This document shows positions 33,431 through 42,265 of a stretch of DNA of 42,265 bases, in pieces (position 1 is the first letter of the stretch; each line of letters opens with the position of its first letter). Origin of the DNA: Streptomyces lycii (GTDB taxonomy: Bacteria > Actinomycetota > Actinomycetes > Streptomycetales > Streptomycetaceae); assembly GCF_009735685.1 (NCBI RefSeq), contig NZ_WHPN01000301.1, positions 1 to 42,265 of the forward strand. The letters are read 5' to 3'. Position numbers and translations under genes: made by a program. The notes under the pieces were generated by a model, which made no database searches, was not told the origin of the DNA, and saw nothing but the letters and a program-made list of their open reading frames with translations.

Positions 33431-33596
33431 GCCCGGCTCGCTCCCGGCTGTCGGCCGCGACGGCGCGGGCCGGCGCCCCGAGCCCGCGCCCCGCGCCGCT
33501 CCCGGACGGCCGTCGTCCCGCGCCCGCTTCCCCGCCCGTCCCGGGCCCGCGCCGGTCCCCGCGCCGCGTCCGCCGGTCAGCCACAACCATAAAACC

Positions 33597-33613
33597 TGTA
33601 ATAACTTGGCAAG
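33597..33613 (+). promoter_or_regulatory. Promoter-like sequence and TTGGCAA box before the GNAT gene
   Basis: TGTAAT (33597-33602) is a good -10 and the GTG start lies 12 bp downstream, so the message may be leaderless. TTGGCAA (33606-33612) abuts the start codon and matches the TTGCCAA box of the 9.7-19.6 kb locus. Confidence 0.45.
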
Positions 33614-34438
33614 GTGGACGAAAAGCCTCGTACCGCCGCATATACGCACACGCCACCCGGCTTCACCGTGCGCTTCATGAACGACGACGACCTGCCGTTC
33701 GTCGTGCGCGAACACCAGCGGCACTTCCCGCACGGGTTCTTCCCCCACCTCGGCACCGCGTTCCTCACCGCCTACACCCGGGCCTACCCGACCAGCCCGC
33801 ACTCCCTGGCGTTCATCGCCGAGCTGGACGGCCGCCGGGTCGGCTTCCTGGTCGGCGTCACCGACCCGGTGCTGCACCGCCGCCATGTGCTGCGCGCCCA
33901 CGGGCACCGGCTGGCCGGACGCGCCGCCCTGGCCCTGCTCCGCCGCCCGAGGCTGGCGTGGCACTTCGTCCGCACCCGGCTGCCGCGCTACTCCCAGGAA
34001 CTCACCCCCCACCGCGGCGCCGAACCGGACGGCACCCCGCCGGGCGCGCGCGGCCCGGTGGCCGTGCTGGCGCATGTCGCGGTGCTGGAGCAGGTCCGCT
34101 CCCTGGGCATCGGGACGGAGTTGGTCGAACGGTTCACCCGGCACGCCGCCGCGGCCGGCTGTTCACGTGTGGCGCTCGTCACGGCCTCGGGCGGGGAGGG
34201 CGCGGGACGCTACTACCAGCGGCACGGCTGGCTGCGCCGCGGCGAGACCCGGACACCGGAGGGGCGCCGGCTCGTCACCTACGAACGGGCCCTCCACCTG
34301 CCCGCCTGGCTGCCGGGCACCGCCACGGTCGAGGTCGCGGCGGAAGTCCTGGCGGAGGAGGCCGGGGCCGCCGCCGGCGGCGCCGCCCCGGACACGGGTG
34401 ACGGAACCGACGGGCATGACCTTCCCGCGAACGGGTAA
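33614..34438 (+). CDS. GNAT family N-acetyltransferase
   Basis: This 274-residue protein has a GNAT core: an N-terminal FTVRFMNDDDLPFVVREHQRHFP, a beta strand PVAVLAHVAVLEQVRSLGIGTELVERF (motif A, acetyl-CoA pyrophosphate loop near 160-175) and YYQRHGWLRRGETRT (motif B). A basic helical insert (residues about 85-125) is unusual. The C-terminal 30 residues are Ala/Gly-rich. No ribosome site precedes the GTG, consistent with leaderless expression. The substrate is unknown; amines, ribosomal protein termini and sugars are all possible. Confidence 0.82.
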   Translation: MDEKPRTAAYTHTPPGFTVRFMNDDDLPFVVREHQRHFPHGFFPHLGTAFLTAYTRAYPTSPHSLAFIAELDGRRVGFLVGVTDPVLHRRHVLRAHGHRLAGRAALALLRRPRLAWHFVRTRLPRYSQELTPHRGAEPDGTPPGARGPVAVLAHVAVLEQVRSLGIGTELVERFTRHAAAAGCSRVALVTASGGEGAGRYYQRHGWLRRGETRTPEGRRLVTYERALHLPAWLPGTATVEVAAEVLAEEAGAAAGGAAPDTGDGTDGHDLPANG

Positions 34439-34485
34439 CAGCCACGCTGATGCTCGGAATCGCCCGGACACGAGAGGAGCCCTTT

Positions 34486-34713
34486 GTGCTGATGGCGCAT
34501 CCCGCCGTACTGCGGAATCTCGTCGAGCAGTACGAGACCCTGGAGATCCTCGGCGCGGAGGCCGGAAGCCCGGCGGTGCGGCAGCGACTGGCGGACGTCG
34601 CCTACAGTCTCTGTGTGGCCACCGGCACCCGTGACGTGGACGCCGCCCTGGTCGCGGCCCGCCACGGACTTCCGGGTGCGCGCGCCGGGGACGACTCCCT
34701 GTTGTCCGTCTGA
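34486..34713 (+). CDS. DUF5133 family small protein
   Basis: This protein of about 75 residues begins VLMAHPAVLRNLVEQYETLEIL and has LADVAYSLCVATGTRDVDAALVAARHGL, a signature I associate with the Streptomyces-specific DUF5133 family. The GTG at 34486 follows GAGAGGAG by about 6 bases; an upstream ATG at 34450 has no such site. It is predicted to be helical and cytoplasmic. It precedes the MEDS/anti-sigma gene by 80 bp. Function is unknown. Confidence 0.8.
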   Translation: MLMAHPAVLRNLVEQYETLEILGAEAGSPAVRQRLADVAYSLCVATGTRDVDAALVAARHGLPGARAGDDSLLSV

Positions 34714-34793
34714 GTCGCCGTGCGCTTCGGGGGACGCCGCGCACGGCGGGCGAGCAGCGGTCCGGCCGCGGCCGGACCAAGGCAGAGGTGGAT

Positions 34794-35801
34794 ATGAAGG
34801 AGCAACTGAACAATCCCGGCATTCCGCTCCCTCGGGAGGCCGATCCCTTCGACCACCCCGCCTTCTTCTACAGCGGTGAGCAGGAGTACGTCGCGGGCAC
34901 GGTGCCGTATCTCCTGGACGGCCTGGCGGCGGGCGACCCCGTCGCCGTCGCCGTGCCGGGACCGCAGCTGGAACTGCTGCGGTCCGCGCTCGGCGGCCGC
35001 GCGTCCGAGGTGCGGATGCTGGACATGACGCAGGCGGGCCGCAATCCCGGCCGGATCATCCCGGGCGTCCTGCGCTCCTTCGCCGACGCCGCGCCCGCCG
35101 GGACCCGGCCGCGCATCATCGGGGAGCCCATCTGGGCCGGGCGGAGCGCGACGGAGTACCCGGCCTGCGTCCAGCACGAGGCGCTGATCAACCTGGCGTT
35201 CGAGGGCCGCACCGTCAGCATCCTCTGCCCGTACGACGCCGCGCGGCTCCCGGAGACGGTGCTCGCGGACGCCCGGGCCACCCACCCGGTCCTGCGGGAC
35301 GCGGCGAGCGAGCGCCCCAGCGACGCCTACGCGGTGGAACGGATGATCCGCCGGTACAACGAGCCCTTCCCGCCGCCCGTGGAGGCGGTGAGCCTCAAGT
35401 TCAGCTCCGAGGACCTGCCGGAGGCTCGGATCCTGGCCTCCGACGAGGCACGGCGCGCCGGGCTGGACCGCAGCCGCGTCACCGACCTCGAGCTGGCGGT
35501 CAGCGAGCTGGCCACGAACACCGTGCTGCACGGCGGCGGGTCGGGGACCCTACACGCATGGACCGAGGACGGGCACTTCGTCTGTGAGGTCCGGGACCGC
35601 GGCCACATCTCCGATCCGCTGGCCGGACGCAGACCCGTCGAACCGGCCGCGGTCGGGGGGCGCGGCATTCTCATGGTCAACCAGGTCGCGGATCTCGTCC
35701 GGGTGCACACCTCGGTGACGGGCACGGCCGTCCGCGTCTACTTCGCCCTGCCAACGCCGCAGGACGGGCCGGGGAGGGCGGCCGCGGCCCGGGGGCGTTA
35801 G
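34794..35801 (+). CDS. MEDS-domain anti-sigma/serine-kinase-like ATPase (RsbA type)
   Basis: This 335-residue protein has an N-terminal MEDS sensor domain (HPAFFYSGEQEYVAGTVPYLLDGL, about 20-170) and a C-terminal GHKL ATPase of the RsbW/SpoIIAB type: N-box DLELAVSELATNTVLHGGG, G1 CEVRDRGHISDP and G2 GGRGILMVNQVADLV. Such proteins regulate stress sigma factors through anti-anti-sigma partners; none is encoded next to it. ATG at 34794 follows AGAGG at a good distance; the GTG six bases upstream is less well placed. Confidence 0.88.
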   Translation: MKEQLNNPGIPLPREADPFDHPAFFYSGEQEYVAGTVPYLLDGLAAGDPVAVAVPGPQLELLRSALGGRASEVRMLDMTQAGRNPGRIIPGVLRSFADAAPAGTRPRIIGEPIWAGRSATEYPACVQHEALINLAFEGRTVSILCPYDAARLPETVLADARATHPVLRDAASERPSDAYAVERMIRRYNEPFPPPVEAVSLKFSSEDLPEARILASDEARRAGLDRSRVTDLELAVSELATNTVLHGGGSGTLHAWTEDGHFVCEVRDRGHISDPLAGRRPVEPAAVGGRGILMVNQVADLVRVHTSVTGTAVRVYFALPTPQDGPGRAAAARGR

Positions 35802-35861
35802 GGGCGGCGACCGGGGCTCGTCCGTCAGGAGCGGCGCCCGTCAAGCAGCGCGCCGCCGCCA

Positions 35862-35886
35862 CGGAGGCCCGTGACGCGGGCCTCCG
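35862..35886. terminator. Terminator between convergent ATPase and LacI genes
   Basis: CGGAGGCCCG (35862-35871) and CGGGCCTCCG (35877-35886) form a perfect 10-bp stem with loop TGACG, in the 113-bp gap between convergent stops. Confidence 0.78.
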
Positions 35887-35914
35887 CCGCGAAATCCCGC
35901 GATGCGGACCGCCG

Positions 35915-37015
35915 TCAGGACGGCGGCCGTTCCCCGGAGGCCGGTGCCGCCAGGGTGAGGCCGTCCGCGTCGGGCGTTCCGCCCGGATCCCCGGGTGTGC
36001 CCGGCGGCGCGGTGCTGCCGCGCAGCACCAGCCGGGTGGGAAGCACGATCTGCCGGGTGTCGTCCGCGTCCTCCTCGCACAGCACGGAGCGCACCAGCTC
36101 CCCCGCGGTCCGGCCGACCTCGACGGGCGACTGGGCCACGGTGCTCAGGTCGAAGAGTTCCGCCAGTTCGTGGTCGTCGAAGCCGAGCACCGAGACCGTC
36201 CCGGGCACCGCGATCCGTGAGATGTGCAGGGCCTGGAGCACGCCCATCGCCACCTCGTCGCTCTCCGCGAAGATCGCGGTGGGGAGCTGCGGGGTGGTCA
36301 GCAGCCGCGCCACGGCGTCCGCGCCCGCGCGCTGCCCGATCCCGCCGCAGATCACCAGGTCCTCCTCCACGGGGATCCCGGCCTCGGCGAGCACCTTGCG
36401 ATAGCCCCGGACCCGTTCCTGAGCGCTGAAGGCGAAGCCCTTGCCGCTGTCCGTCTGGACGAACGCGATCCTGCGGTGCCCCAGGTTGACCAGGTACTGC
36501 GTGCCGCGCCGCGCGCCCTCGACGTCGTCCACGCACACCCCTGCCCGGCCCTCCGTCTGCTGGCTGACGAAGACCACGGGCATGCCGAGTTCGTCGAGGC
36601 GGCCCCGCTCCTCGCGGGAGAGGTCGAACGACACCACCAGCAGCGCGTCGGCGTTGCGGCGCGCGGGCAGCCGTTCGAAGAACCGCCGCCGCTCGGCCAT
36701 GCTCGGGACGTCGTAGATCATCAGGTCGAGGTCCGCCGCCCGCAGCGCCGAGCTGAGGCCCGACAGCATCGCGCCCATGAACCACGCCTGGAGCGTCGGC
36801 ACCATCACGGCGACCCGGCCGGTGCGGCCGGTCACCAGGCTCGACGCGCTGCGCGAGATGCTGAACGACAGCTCCCTGGCCGCCTGTTCGACCTTGCGCC
36901 GGGTCGCCGGCGAGACCGTGGGCAGACCGCGCAGCGTGCGGGAGACCGTGGACACCGACACCCCCGCACGCCGGGCCACATCGGGCATGGTGGCGGGTCG
37001 CTGACTGGGGCGCAT
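35915..37015 (-). CDS. LacI-family repressor of the adjacent sugar operon
   Basis: This 366-residue regulator has an N-terminal LacI helix-turn-helix (MPDVARRAGVSVSTVSRTLRGLPTVSPATRRKV, about 10-42) and a periplasmic-binding-protein-like sugar domain (VAVMVPTLQAWFMGAMLSGL; CVDDVEGARRGTQYLVNLGHRRIAF). The ATG at 37015 precedes the HTH directly; an upstream frame has Cys/Arg-rich sequence and no homology. It diverges from the importer operon, whose control region has two matching operator-like sites. The context resembles malR/aglR regulators, but the inducer is not known. Confidence 0.9.
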   Translation of the reverse strand: MRPSQRPATMPDVARRAGVSVSTVSRTLRGLPTVSPATRRKVEQAARELSFSISRSASSLVTGRTGRVAVMVPTLQAWFMGAMLSGLSSALRAADLDLMIYDVPSMAERRRFFERLPARRNADALLVVSFDLSREERGRLDELGMPVVFVSQQTEGRAGVCVDDVEGARRGTQYLVNLGHRRIAFVQTDSGKGFAFSAQERVRGYRKVLAEAGIPVEEDLVICGGIGQRAGADAVARLLTTPQLPTAIFAESDEVAMGVLQALHISRIAVPGTVSVLGFDDHELAELFDLSTVAQSPVEVGRTAGELVRSVLCEEDADDTRQIVLPTRLVLRGSTAPPGTPGDPGGTPDADGLTLAAPASGERPPS

Positions 37016-37094
37016 GGGCTCAACGTACCCCACCGCACAGCACCGCCGGGAGTGCTCCCCGCACACCGGAATTCACCCCGCCGCGACCCGCTGG

Positions 37095-37108
37095 TGACAG
37101 CGTTACCA
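37095..37108. promoter_or_regulatory. LacI operator copy 1
   Basis: TGACAGCGTTACCA, centred on CG with partial dyad symmetry, lies 80 bp upstream of the LacI start. It is an inverted copy of the site at 37216-37229 (shared core AACGCTGTCA on the opposite strand). Confidence 0.65.
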
Positions 37109-37187
37109 TTCCCGCCCGCTCCGGCTTCTTTGTCCCGAAACGGCGAATGTCATGGGCGTTCTTCAAGGATCACTCGGGCCCGGAGGG

Positions 37188-37216
37188 TTGACGTGGCTCC
37201 ATCGACTACCTAGCTT
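37188..37216 (+). promoter_or_regulatory. Promoter of the sugar importer operon
   Basis: TTGACG (37188-37193), 17 bp, TAGCTT (37211-37216). The operator at 37216-37229 begins on the last base of the -10 and covers the start point, a classical repression geometry. Confidence 0.75.
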
Positions 37217-37229
37217 GCAAACGCTGTCA
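37216..37229. promoter_or_regulatory. LacI operator copy 2, over the transcription start
   Basis: TGCAAACGCTGTCA is the inverted counterpart of copy 1 and overlaps the -10/+1 region of the importer promoter. The two sites are 107 bp apart, near ten helical turns, so looping is possible. Confidence 0.7.
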
Positions 37230-37260
37230 TCGCGGCTCAGGCCGCAGTCGAGGAGGACGA

Positions 37261-38586
37261 ATGACCTTGAGCCGCCGTTCCCTGCTCGCCGGGACCCTCG
37301 CCGGAGCCGCGACCACCGCGCTCGCCGGCTGCGGGTCCGCGAACACGAATCCCGTGGCCGGCCAGAGCACCGCGATACCGGAGAAGCCGACGACCATCAC
37401 CTGGTGGTGCCACCGCCTGACCGACCGGCGCAACCGGGACCTCGCGCCGCTGATGATCGACGCGTTCGAGCGCCGGCACCCCACGGTCAAGGTCCGGCTG
37501 CTCAGGTCCCCCTCGGACACGGACACCAACCGCACGACGCTCACCACGCAGATCGCCAGCGGTTCGCCGACCCCGGACGTCTATCTGGGCGACGTCGTCT
37601 GGCCGGGGCAGTTCGCGCACAACAGCCTGGCGCTGCCGCTGGACCAGTTCGTGCCGAAGGACTACTGGAAGCGCTACCCGGCAGCGCTCATCGAGGCCTG
37701 CTCGGGCGAGGGCGGGGTGCACGCGTTCCCGTTCTTCATCGACCAGTCCTTCCTGTTCTACCGGCGCGATCTGCTGGACAAGCACGGACTGCGGGTGCCG
37801 CGCAGCTGGGAGGAGCTGGCGGACTCGGCGGCCAGGGTCCGCGACAGCGGCGACGTGGCCTCCGGCTTCGTCTGGCAGGGGTCGGTGTACGAGGGCCTGA
37901 CGGTGAACTTCACCGAGTTCCTCGCCGACGCGGGCGGCTCGGTCCTCGGGCCCGACGGCTCCGCCGTGACGGTGGCGGGCGACGCGGGCGAACGCGCGCT
38001 GACCTATCTGCGGGACCTGGTCGCCACCGGGGTCAGCCCGTCCGCGGTGACGACCTACATCGAACAGGACTCGCTGGACGCCTTCCTCAACGGCAGCTCG
38101 CTGTTCCTGCGCAACTGGGCCTACGCCTGGGCCGCGGCGAACGCCGAGGGCGCGAAGACCGCGGGCCGGGTCGGCGTCGTACCGCGCCCCGGTTTCGAGG
38201 GGCGCGACGGCGCCCACAGCGGCCTGGGGGGCTGGAGCGCCTTCATCAACCCGCACACCGAGAAGCTCGGCGCCTCGCTCGCCTTCGCCCGCTTCCTGGC
38301 CGGGGACGGCGGCCAGGAAGCGCTGCTGCGGGAGAGCAGTTACATCCCGGCGCTGAGCGCGGCCCTGGACAGTCCGCTCGCCCGCCGGCTGAACAGCCCG
38401 GTCATCGACAACGCCCGGAAGCTCGAGCTGGTCCCGCGGCCGTCGTCCACCCCGTACTACCCGAAGGTCAGCAAGGCCCTCTACACCCGCGCCAACTCCG
38501 CGATCGGCGGATCCGCCTCCGTCCGTGCCTCGCTGTCCGCCATGGAGACCGAGGTCCGTTCGGCCCTGAAGGGAGCGGTGCTGTGA
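37261..38586 (+). CDS. ABC sugar transporter substrate-binding lipoprotein
   Basis: This 441-residue lipoprotein has a Tat-type SRRSLLAGT motif (residues 4-12) and lipobox LAGC (Cys about 24), followed by a family 1 solute-binding fold (TITWWCHRLTDRRNRDLAPLMIDAFERRHPTVKV; FPFFIDQSFLFYRRDLLDKHGL). GAGGAGG precedes the ATG. The following GH13 alpha-glucosidase and divergent LacI gene point to an alpha-glucoside such as maltose, trehalose or isomalto-oligosaccharides. It differs enough from the S. coelicolor MalE sequence I remember that I give no symbol. Confidence 0.9.
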   Translation: MTLSRRSLLAGTLAGAATTALAGCGSANTNPVAGQSTAIPEKPTTITWWCHRLTDRRNRDLAPLMIDAFERRHPTVKVRLLRSPSDTDTNRTTLTTQIASGSPTPDVYLGDVVWPGQFAHNSLALPLDQFVPKDYWKRYPAALIEACSGEGGVHAFPFFIDQSFLFYRRDLLDKHGLRVPRSWEELADSAARVRDSGDVASGFVWQGSVYEGLTVNFTEFLADAGGSVLGPDGSAVTVAGDAGERALTYLRDLVATGVSPSAVTTYIEQDSLDAFLNGSSLFLRNWAYAWAAANAEGAKTAGRVGVVPRPGFEGRDGAHSGLGGWSAFINPHTEKLGASLAFARFLAGDGGQEALLRESSYIPALSAALDSPLARRLNSPVIDNARKLELVPRPSSTPYYPKVSKALYTRANSAIGGSASVRASLSAMETEVRSALKGAVL

Positions 38587-39557
38587 AGACGCTCGAATCC
38601 GCCCCGCCGGAAGCACCGCCCAACCGCGCCGCCGCTGCCGGCGGGAAGTCCCGCGGCGGCCCCGGCAGCGCGCGACGGCAACGCGCCCGCACCGGCTGGG
38701 CGTACACCGGTCCCACGCTGTTCGTCGTCGGCGCGGTCACCATCTTCCCGATCCTGTTCTCCGTGGTGCTGAGCTTCACCTCGGTGCGGATGACGTACGA
38801 CGGCTTCCGGATCGAGTCCTTCACCACGGGCAACTACGCCGCGCTGCTGCAGAGCGCGGAGTGGCGCGAGGCGCTGCTGTTCACCGTCTTCTACACGGTC
38901 GTCACGGTGTTCGCGGAACTGGTGCTCGGCACACTCGCCGCGCTGATCCTGGAGCGGCTCGGCGCCGGGCGGGGCTGGATCATGGCGCTGCTGCTGGTGC
39001 CGTGGTCGCTGATCACCGTGGTGTCCGCCCAGCTGTGGGGCTATATCTACGACGCCTCGTACGGGCTCGCGACCTGGTTCTTCGACGCCGTCCTCGGGCA
39101 CGCCCCGGTGATCCTCGGCACCCCGTCCTCGGCGGTCGGCGGCATGATGATCGCCGACATCTGGAAGACCACACCGTTCGTGGCGATCATCGTGCTGTCC
39201 GGTCTGGTGATGCTGGACCGCGACGTCTTCGAGGCCGCCGAGATCGACGGGCTGGGCGCCTGGTCGACGTTCTGGCGGGTGACGCTGCCGCAGTTGCGGC
39301 CCGTCATCGGGATCGCGGTGCTGTTCCGCATCCTCCAGGCCTTCGGGATCTTCGATCTGCCGTTCGTGCTGACGCAGGGCGGTCCGGGGACCGCGACCCA
39401 GTCGCTGGCGATCCTCGGCTACAAGACGCTGTTCCAGAACCTGAACATGGGGCCGGGTGCCGCGATCGCGACCAGCACCGCCCTGCTGGTGCTCGTGTGC
39501 TGCCTGCTCTTCCTGCGCGCGTTCAGGTCCCAGGTCTCGGAAGGAGAGCTGCGATGA
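38583..39557 (+). CDS. ABC sugar transporter permease, MalF type
   Basis: This 324-residue permease has a basic Pro/Ala-rich cytoplasmic N-terminus (about 35 residues), six membrane segments and the EAA loop EAAEIDGLGAWSTFWRVTLP. GTG at 38583 overlaps the lipoprotein stop as GTGA with GGGAG upstream, so the genes are coupled. CUT1 family; it pairs with the next gene. Confidence 0.92.
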   Translation: MKTLESAPPEAPPNRAAAAGGKSRGGPGSARRQRARTGWAYTGPTLFVVGAVTIFPILFSVVLSFTSVRMTYDGFRIESFTTGNYAALLQSAEWREALLFTVFYTVVTVFAELVLGTLAALILERLGAGRGWIMALLLVPWSLITVVSAQLWGYIYDASYGLATWFFDAVLGHAPVILGTPSSAVGGMMIADIWKTTPFVAIIVLSGLVMLDRDVFEAAEIDGLGAWSTFWRVTLPQLRPVIGIAVLFRILQAFGIFDLPFVLTQGGPGTATQSLAILGYKTLFQNLNMGPGAAIATSTALLVLVCCLLFLRAFRSQVSEGELR

Positions 39558-40426
39558 AGGCGATGAACGCGAGCCCGGGGACGTCACGGGCCGTCCGCCG
39601 GCGCCGGCATCCCTGGTTCAACCTCGTCAACCTCGGGGCGCTGATCCTCGTGGTGGTGACCGCGCTGCCGCTCTACTGGATGGCCGCGGCCTCCTTCAAG
39701 TCCCAGGAGGAGATCGGGGCGAACCCGCCGACGCTGTTCCCGACAAACCCCACGCTCGACAACTACGGCGACGCCTTCGGCACCAACAGCCTCGGCCACT
39801 ACCTGCTCAACAGCACCGTGGTCGCCCTCTCCTCGACCGCCGTCGTCCTCGGCCTCGCGCTGTTCGCGGGCTACGCCCTCGCGCGGCTTCCGGTCCGCGG
39901 CAGCGGCACCATCATGGTCGGGCTGCTGATGATCTCGGTGTTCCCGGCGATCGCCGTCGTCACGCCGCTGTATCTGGTCGAGCGCTCCCTGGGGCTGCTC
40001 AACAGCCATCTCGGGCTGATCATCCCCTATGTGGCGTTCCATCTGCCGTTCGCCGTCTGGATCATGCGGAACTCGCTGGTGGGGCTGCCGCGGGGGTTGG
40101 AGGAGGCCGCCGAGATCGACGGCGCCTCGATCACCAGGACCCTGCTGTCCGTGGTCCTCCCGCTGGCGCGGCCCGGGCTGTTCACGGCCGGGGTGTTCAC
40201 CTTCACCGCCACCTGGACGGAGTTCCTGATGGCGATCACCCTGAACAGTGAGGACTCCGCCCGCACCGTGCCCGTCGGGATCGCCCTGTTCGGCAGCGAG
40301 TACAGCATCCCGTACGGCGCGATCTTCGCCGGGGCGATGTCCGCCACCGTGCCCATCGCGATCCTCGTCCTCGTCTTCCGGCGTTCCATCATCTCCGGCC
40401 TGACCTCCGGCGCCGTCAAGGGATGA
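39554..40426 (+). CDS. ABC sugar transporter permease, MalG type
   Basis: This 290-residue permease has six membrane segments and the EAA loop EEAAEIDGASITRTLLSVVLP. ATG at 39554 overlaps the previous stop (ATGA), preceded by GGAAGGAGAG. It completes the importer; again no dedicated ATPase is encoded, consistent with a shared MsiK-type subunit. Confidence 0.92.
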   Translation: MKAMNASPGTSRAVRRRRHPWFNLVNLGALILVVVTALPLYWMAAASFKSQEEIGANPPTLFPTNPTLDNYGDAFGTNSLGHYLLNSTVVALSSTAVVLGLALFAGYALARLPVRGSGTIMVGLLMISVFPAIAVVTPLYLVERSLGLLNSHLGLIIPYVAFHLPFAVWIMRNSLVGLPRGLEEAAEIDGASITRTLLSVVLPLARPGLFTAGVFTFTATWTEFLMAITLNSEDSARTVPVGIALFGSEYSIPYGAIFAGAMSATVPIAILVLVFRRSIISGLTSGAVKG

Positions 40427-40462
40427 CGCAGCACCCTCCGCCCCCCCGTCACGTCCACCGCC

Positions 40463-40485
40463 GAGCGGCCGCCGGCCAGCCGCTC
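40463..40485 (+). other. Intercistronic hairpin before the alpha-glucosidase gene
   Basis: GAGCGGC (40463-40469) pairs with GCCGCTC (40479-40485) in the 134-bp gap between the permease and GH13 genes. It may stabilise the upstream message or lower glucosidase expression relative to the transporter. It is too weak to call a full terminator. Confidence 0.35.
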
Positions 40486-40560
40486 CCGGAGCACGCCCCC
40501 GGCCGGGGCCCCGACCAGCCGATCCCGGCACCCACACCCCACAGAACTGGAGAGCCTCCT

Positions 40561-42237
<1,677 letters not shown>

Positions 42238-42265
42238 CGGATCCGCTCGGCGCGCGCCGGGTGCC

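Overview
The window is very GC-rich DNA with GTG starts, GGAGG-type ribosome sites, Tat-lipoproteins and families typical of Streptomyces (DUF5133, MEDS/anti-sigma ATPases, LacI-controlled sugar operons). I read it as chromosomal DNA of a Streptomyces or a close relative. There is no tRNA, rRNA, IS, phage gene or CRISPR array.

Layout. (1) 1-5135: an ABC sugar importer (lipoprotein plus two permeases) convergent with a secreted GH43 glycosidase, which has a perfect LacI-type palindrome upstream. (2) 5412-9605: a regulator with two MerR domains divergent from an erythromycin-esterase-family protein, then a TetR/ABC-ATPase/ABC-2 permease operon with overlapping genes. (3) 9720-19487: a sugar-metabolite locus holding a PIG-L deacetylase, a UDP-HexNAc 6-dehydrogenase, a UDP-uronate-decarboxylase-like SDR, an MFS transporter, a GT2/GT7C glycosyltransferase with a methyltransferase-like tail, and a heterodimeric ABC exporter. 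Its three promoter islands are unusually AT-rich and share TTGCC(A/C) boxes. (4) 19900-23735: an Otr(A)/Tet(M)-type ribosomal protection protein, and a TetR regulator divergent from an SDR through GTTATCG half-sites. (5) 24027-26860: a VOC protein behind a possible leader-peptide/hairpin arrangement, then paaI-paaK with a PaaR-like operator. (6) 27388-35801: DUF4032 kinase-fold protein, Excalibur protein, double universal stress protein, secreted FG-GAP protein, XRE/PNPOx-like protein, GNAT, DUF5133 and MEDS/HATPase proteins. (7) 35915-42237: LacI regulator divergent from a second sugar importer and a GH13 alpha-glucosidase, with two operator copies, one on the promoter.

How it fits together. 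Regions 1 and 7 are oligosaccharide uptake and hydrolysis modules. Region 3 is the best candidate for something undescribed. The dehydrogenase/decarboxylase pair predicts an N-acetylated amino-pentose nucleotide (UDP-N-acetylxylosamine type). A glycosyltransferase would transfer it, a deacetylase would expose the amine, and two transporters could export the product. The neighbouring ribosomal protection protein may be self-resistance, but that link rests on position alone. No scaffold-forming enzyme or pathway regulator is visible, so the product is unknown.
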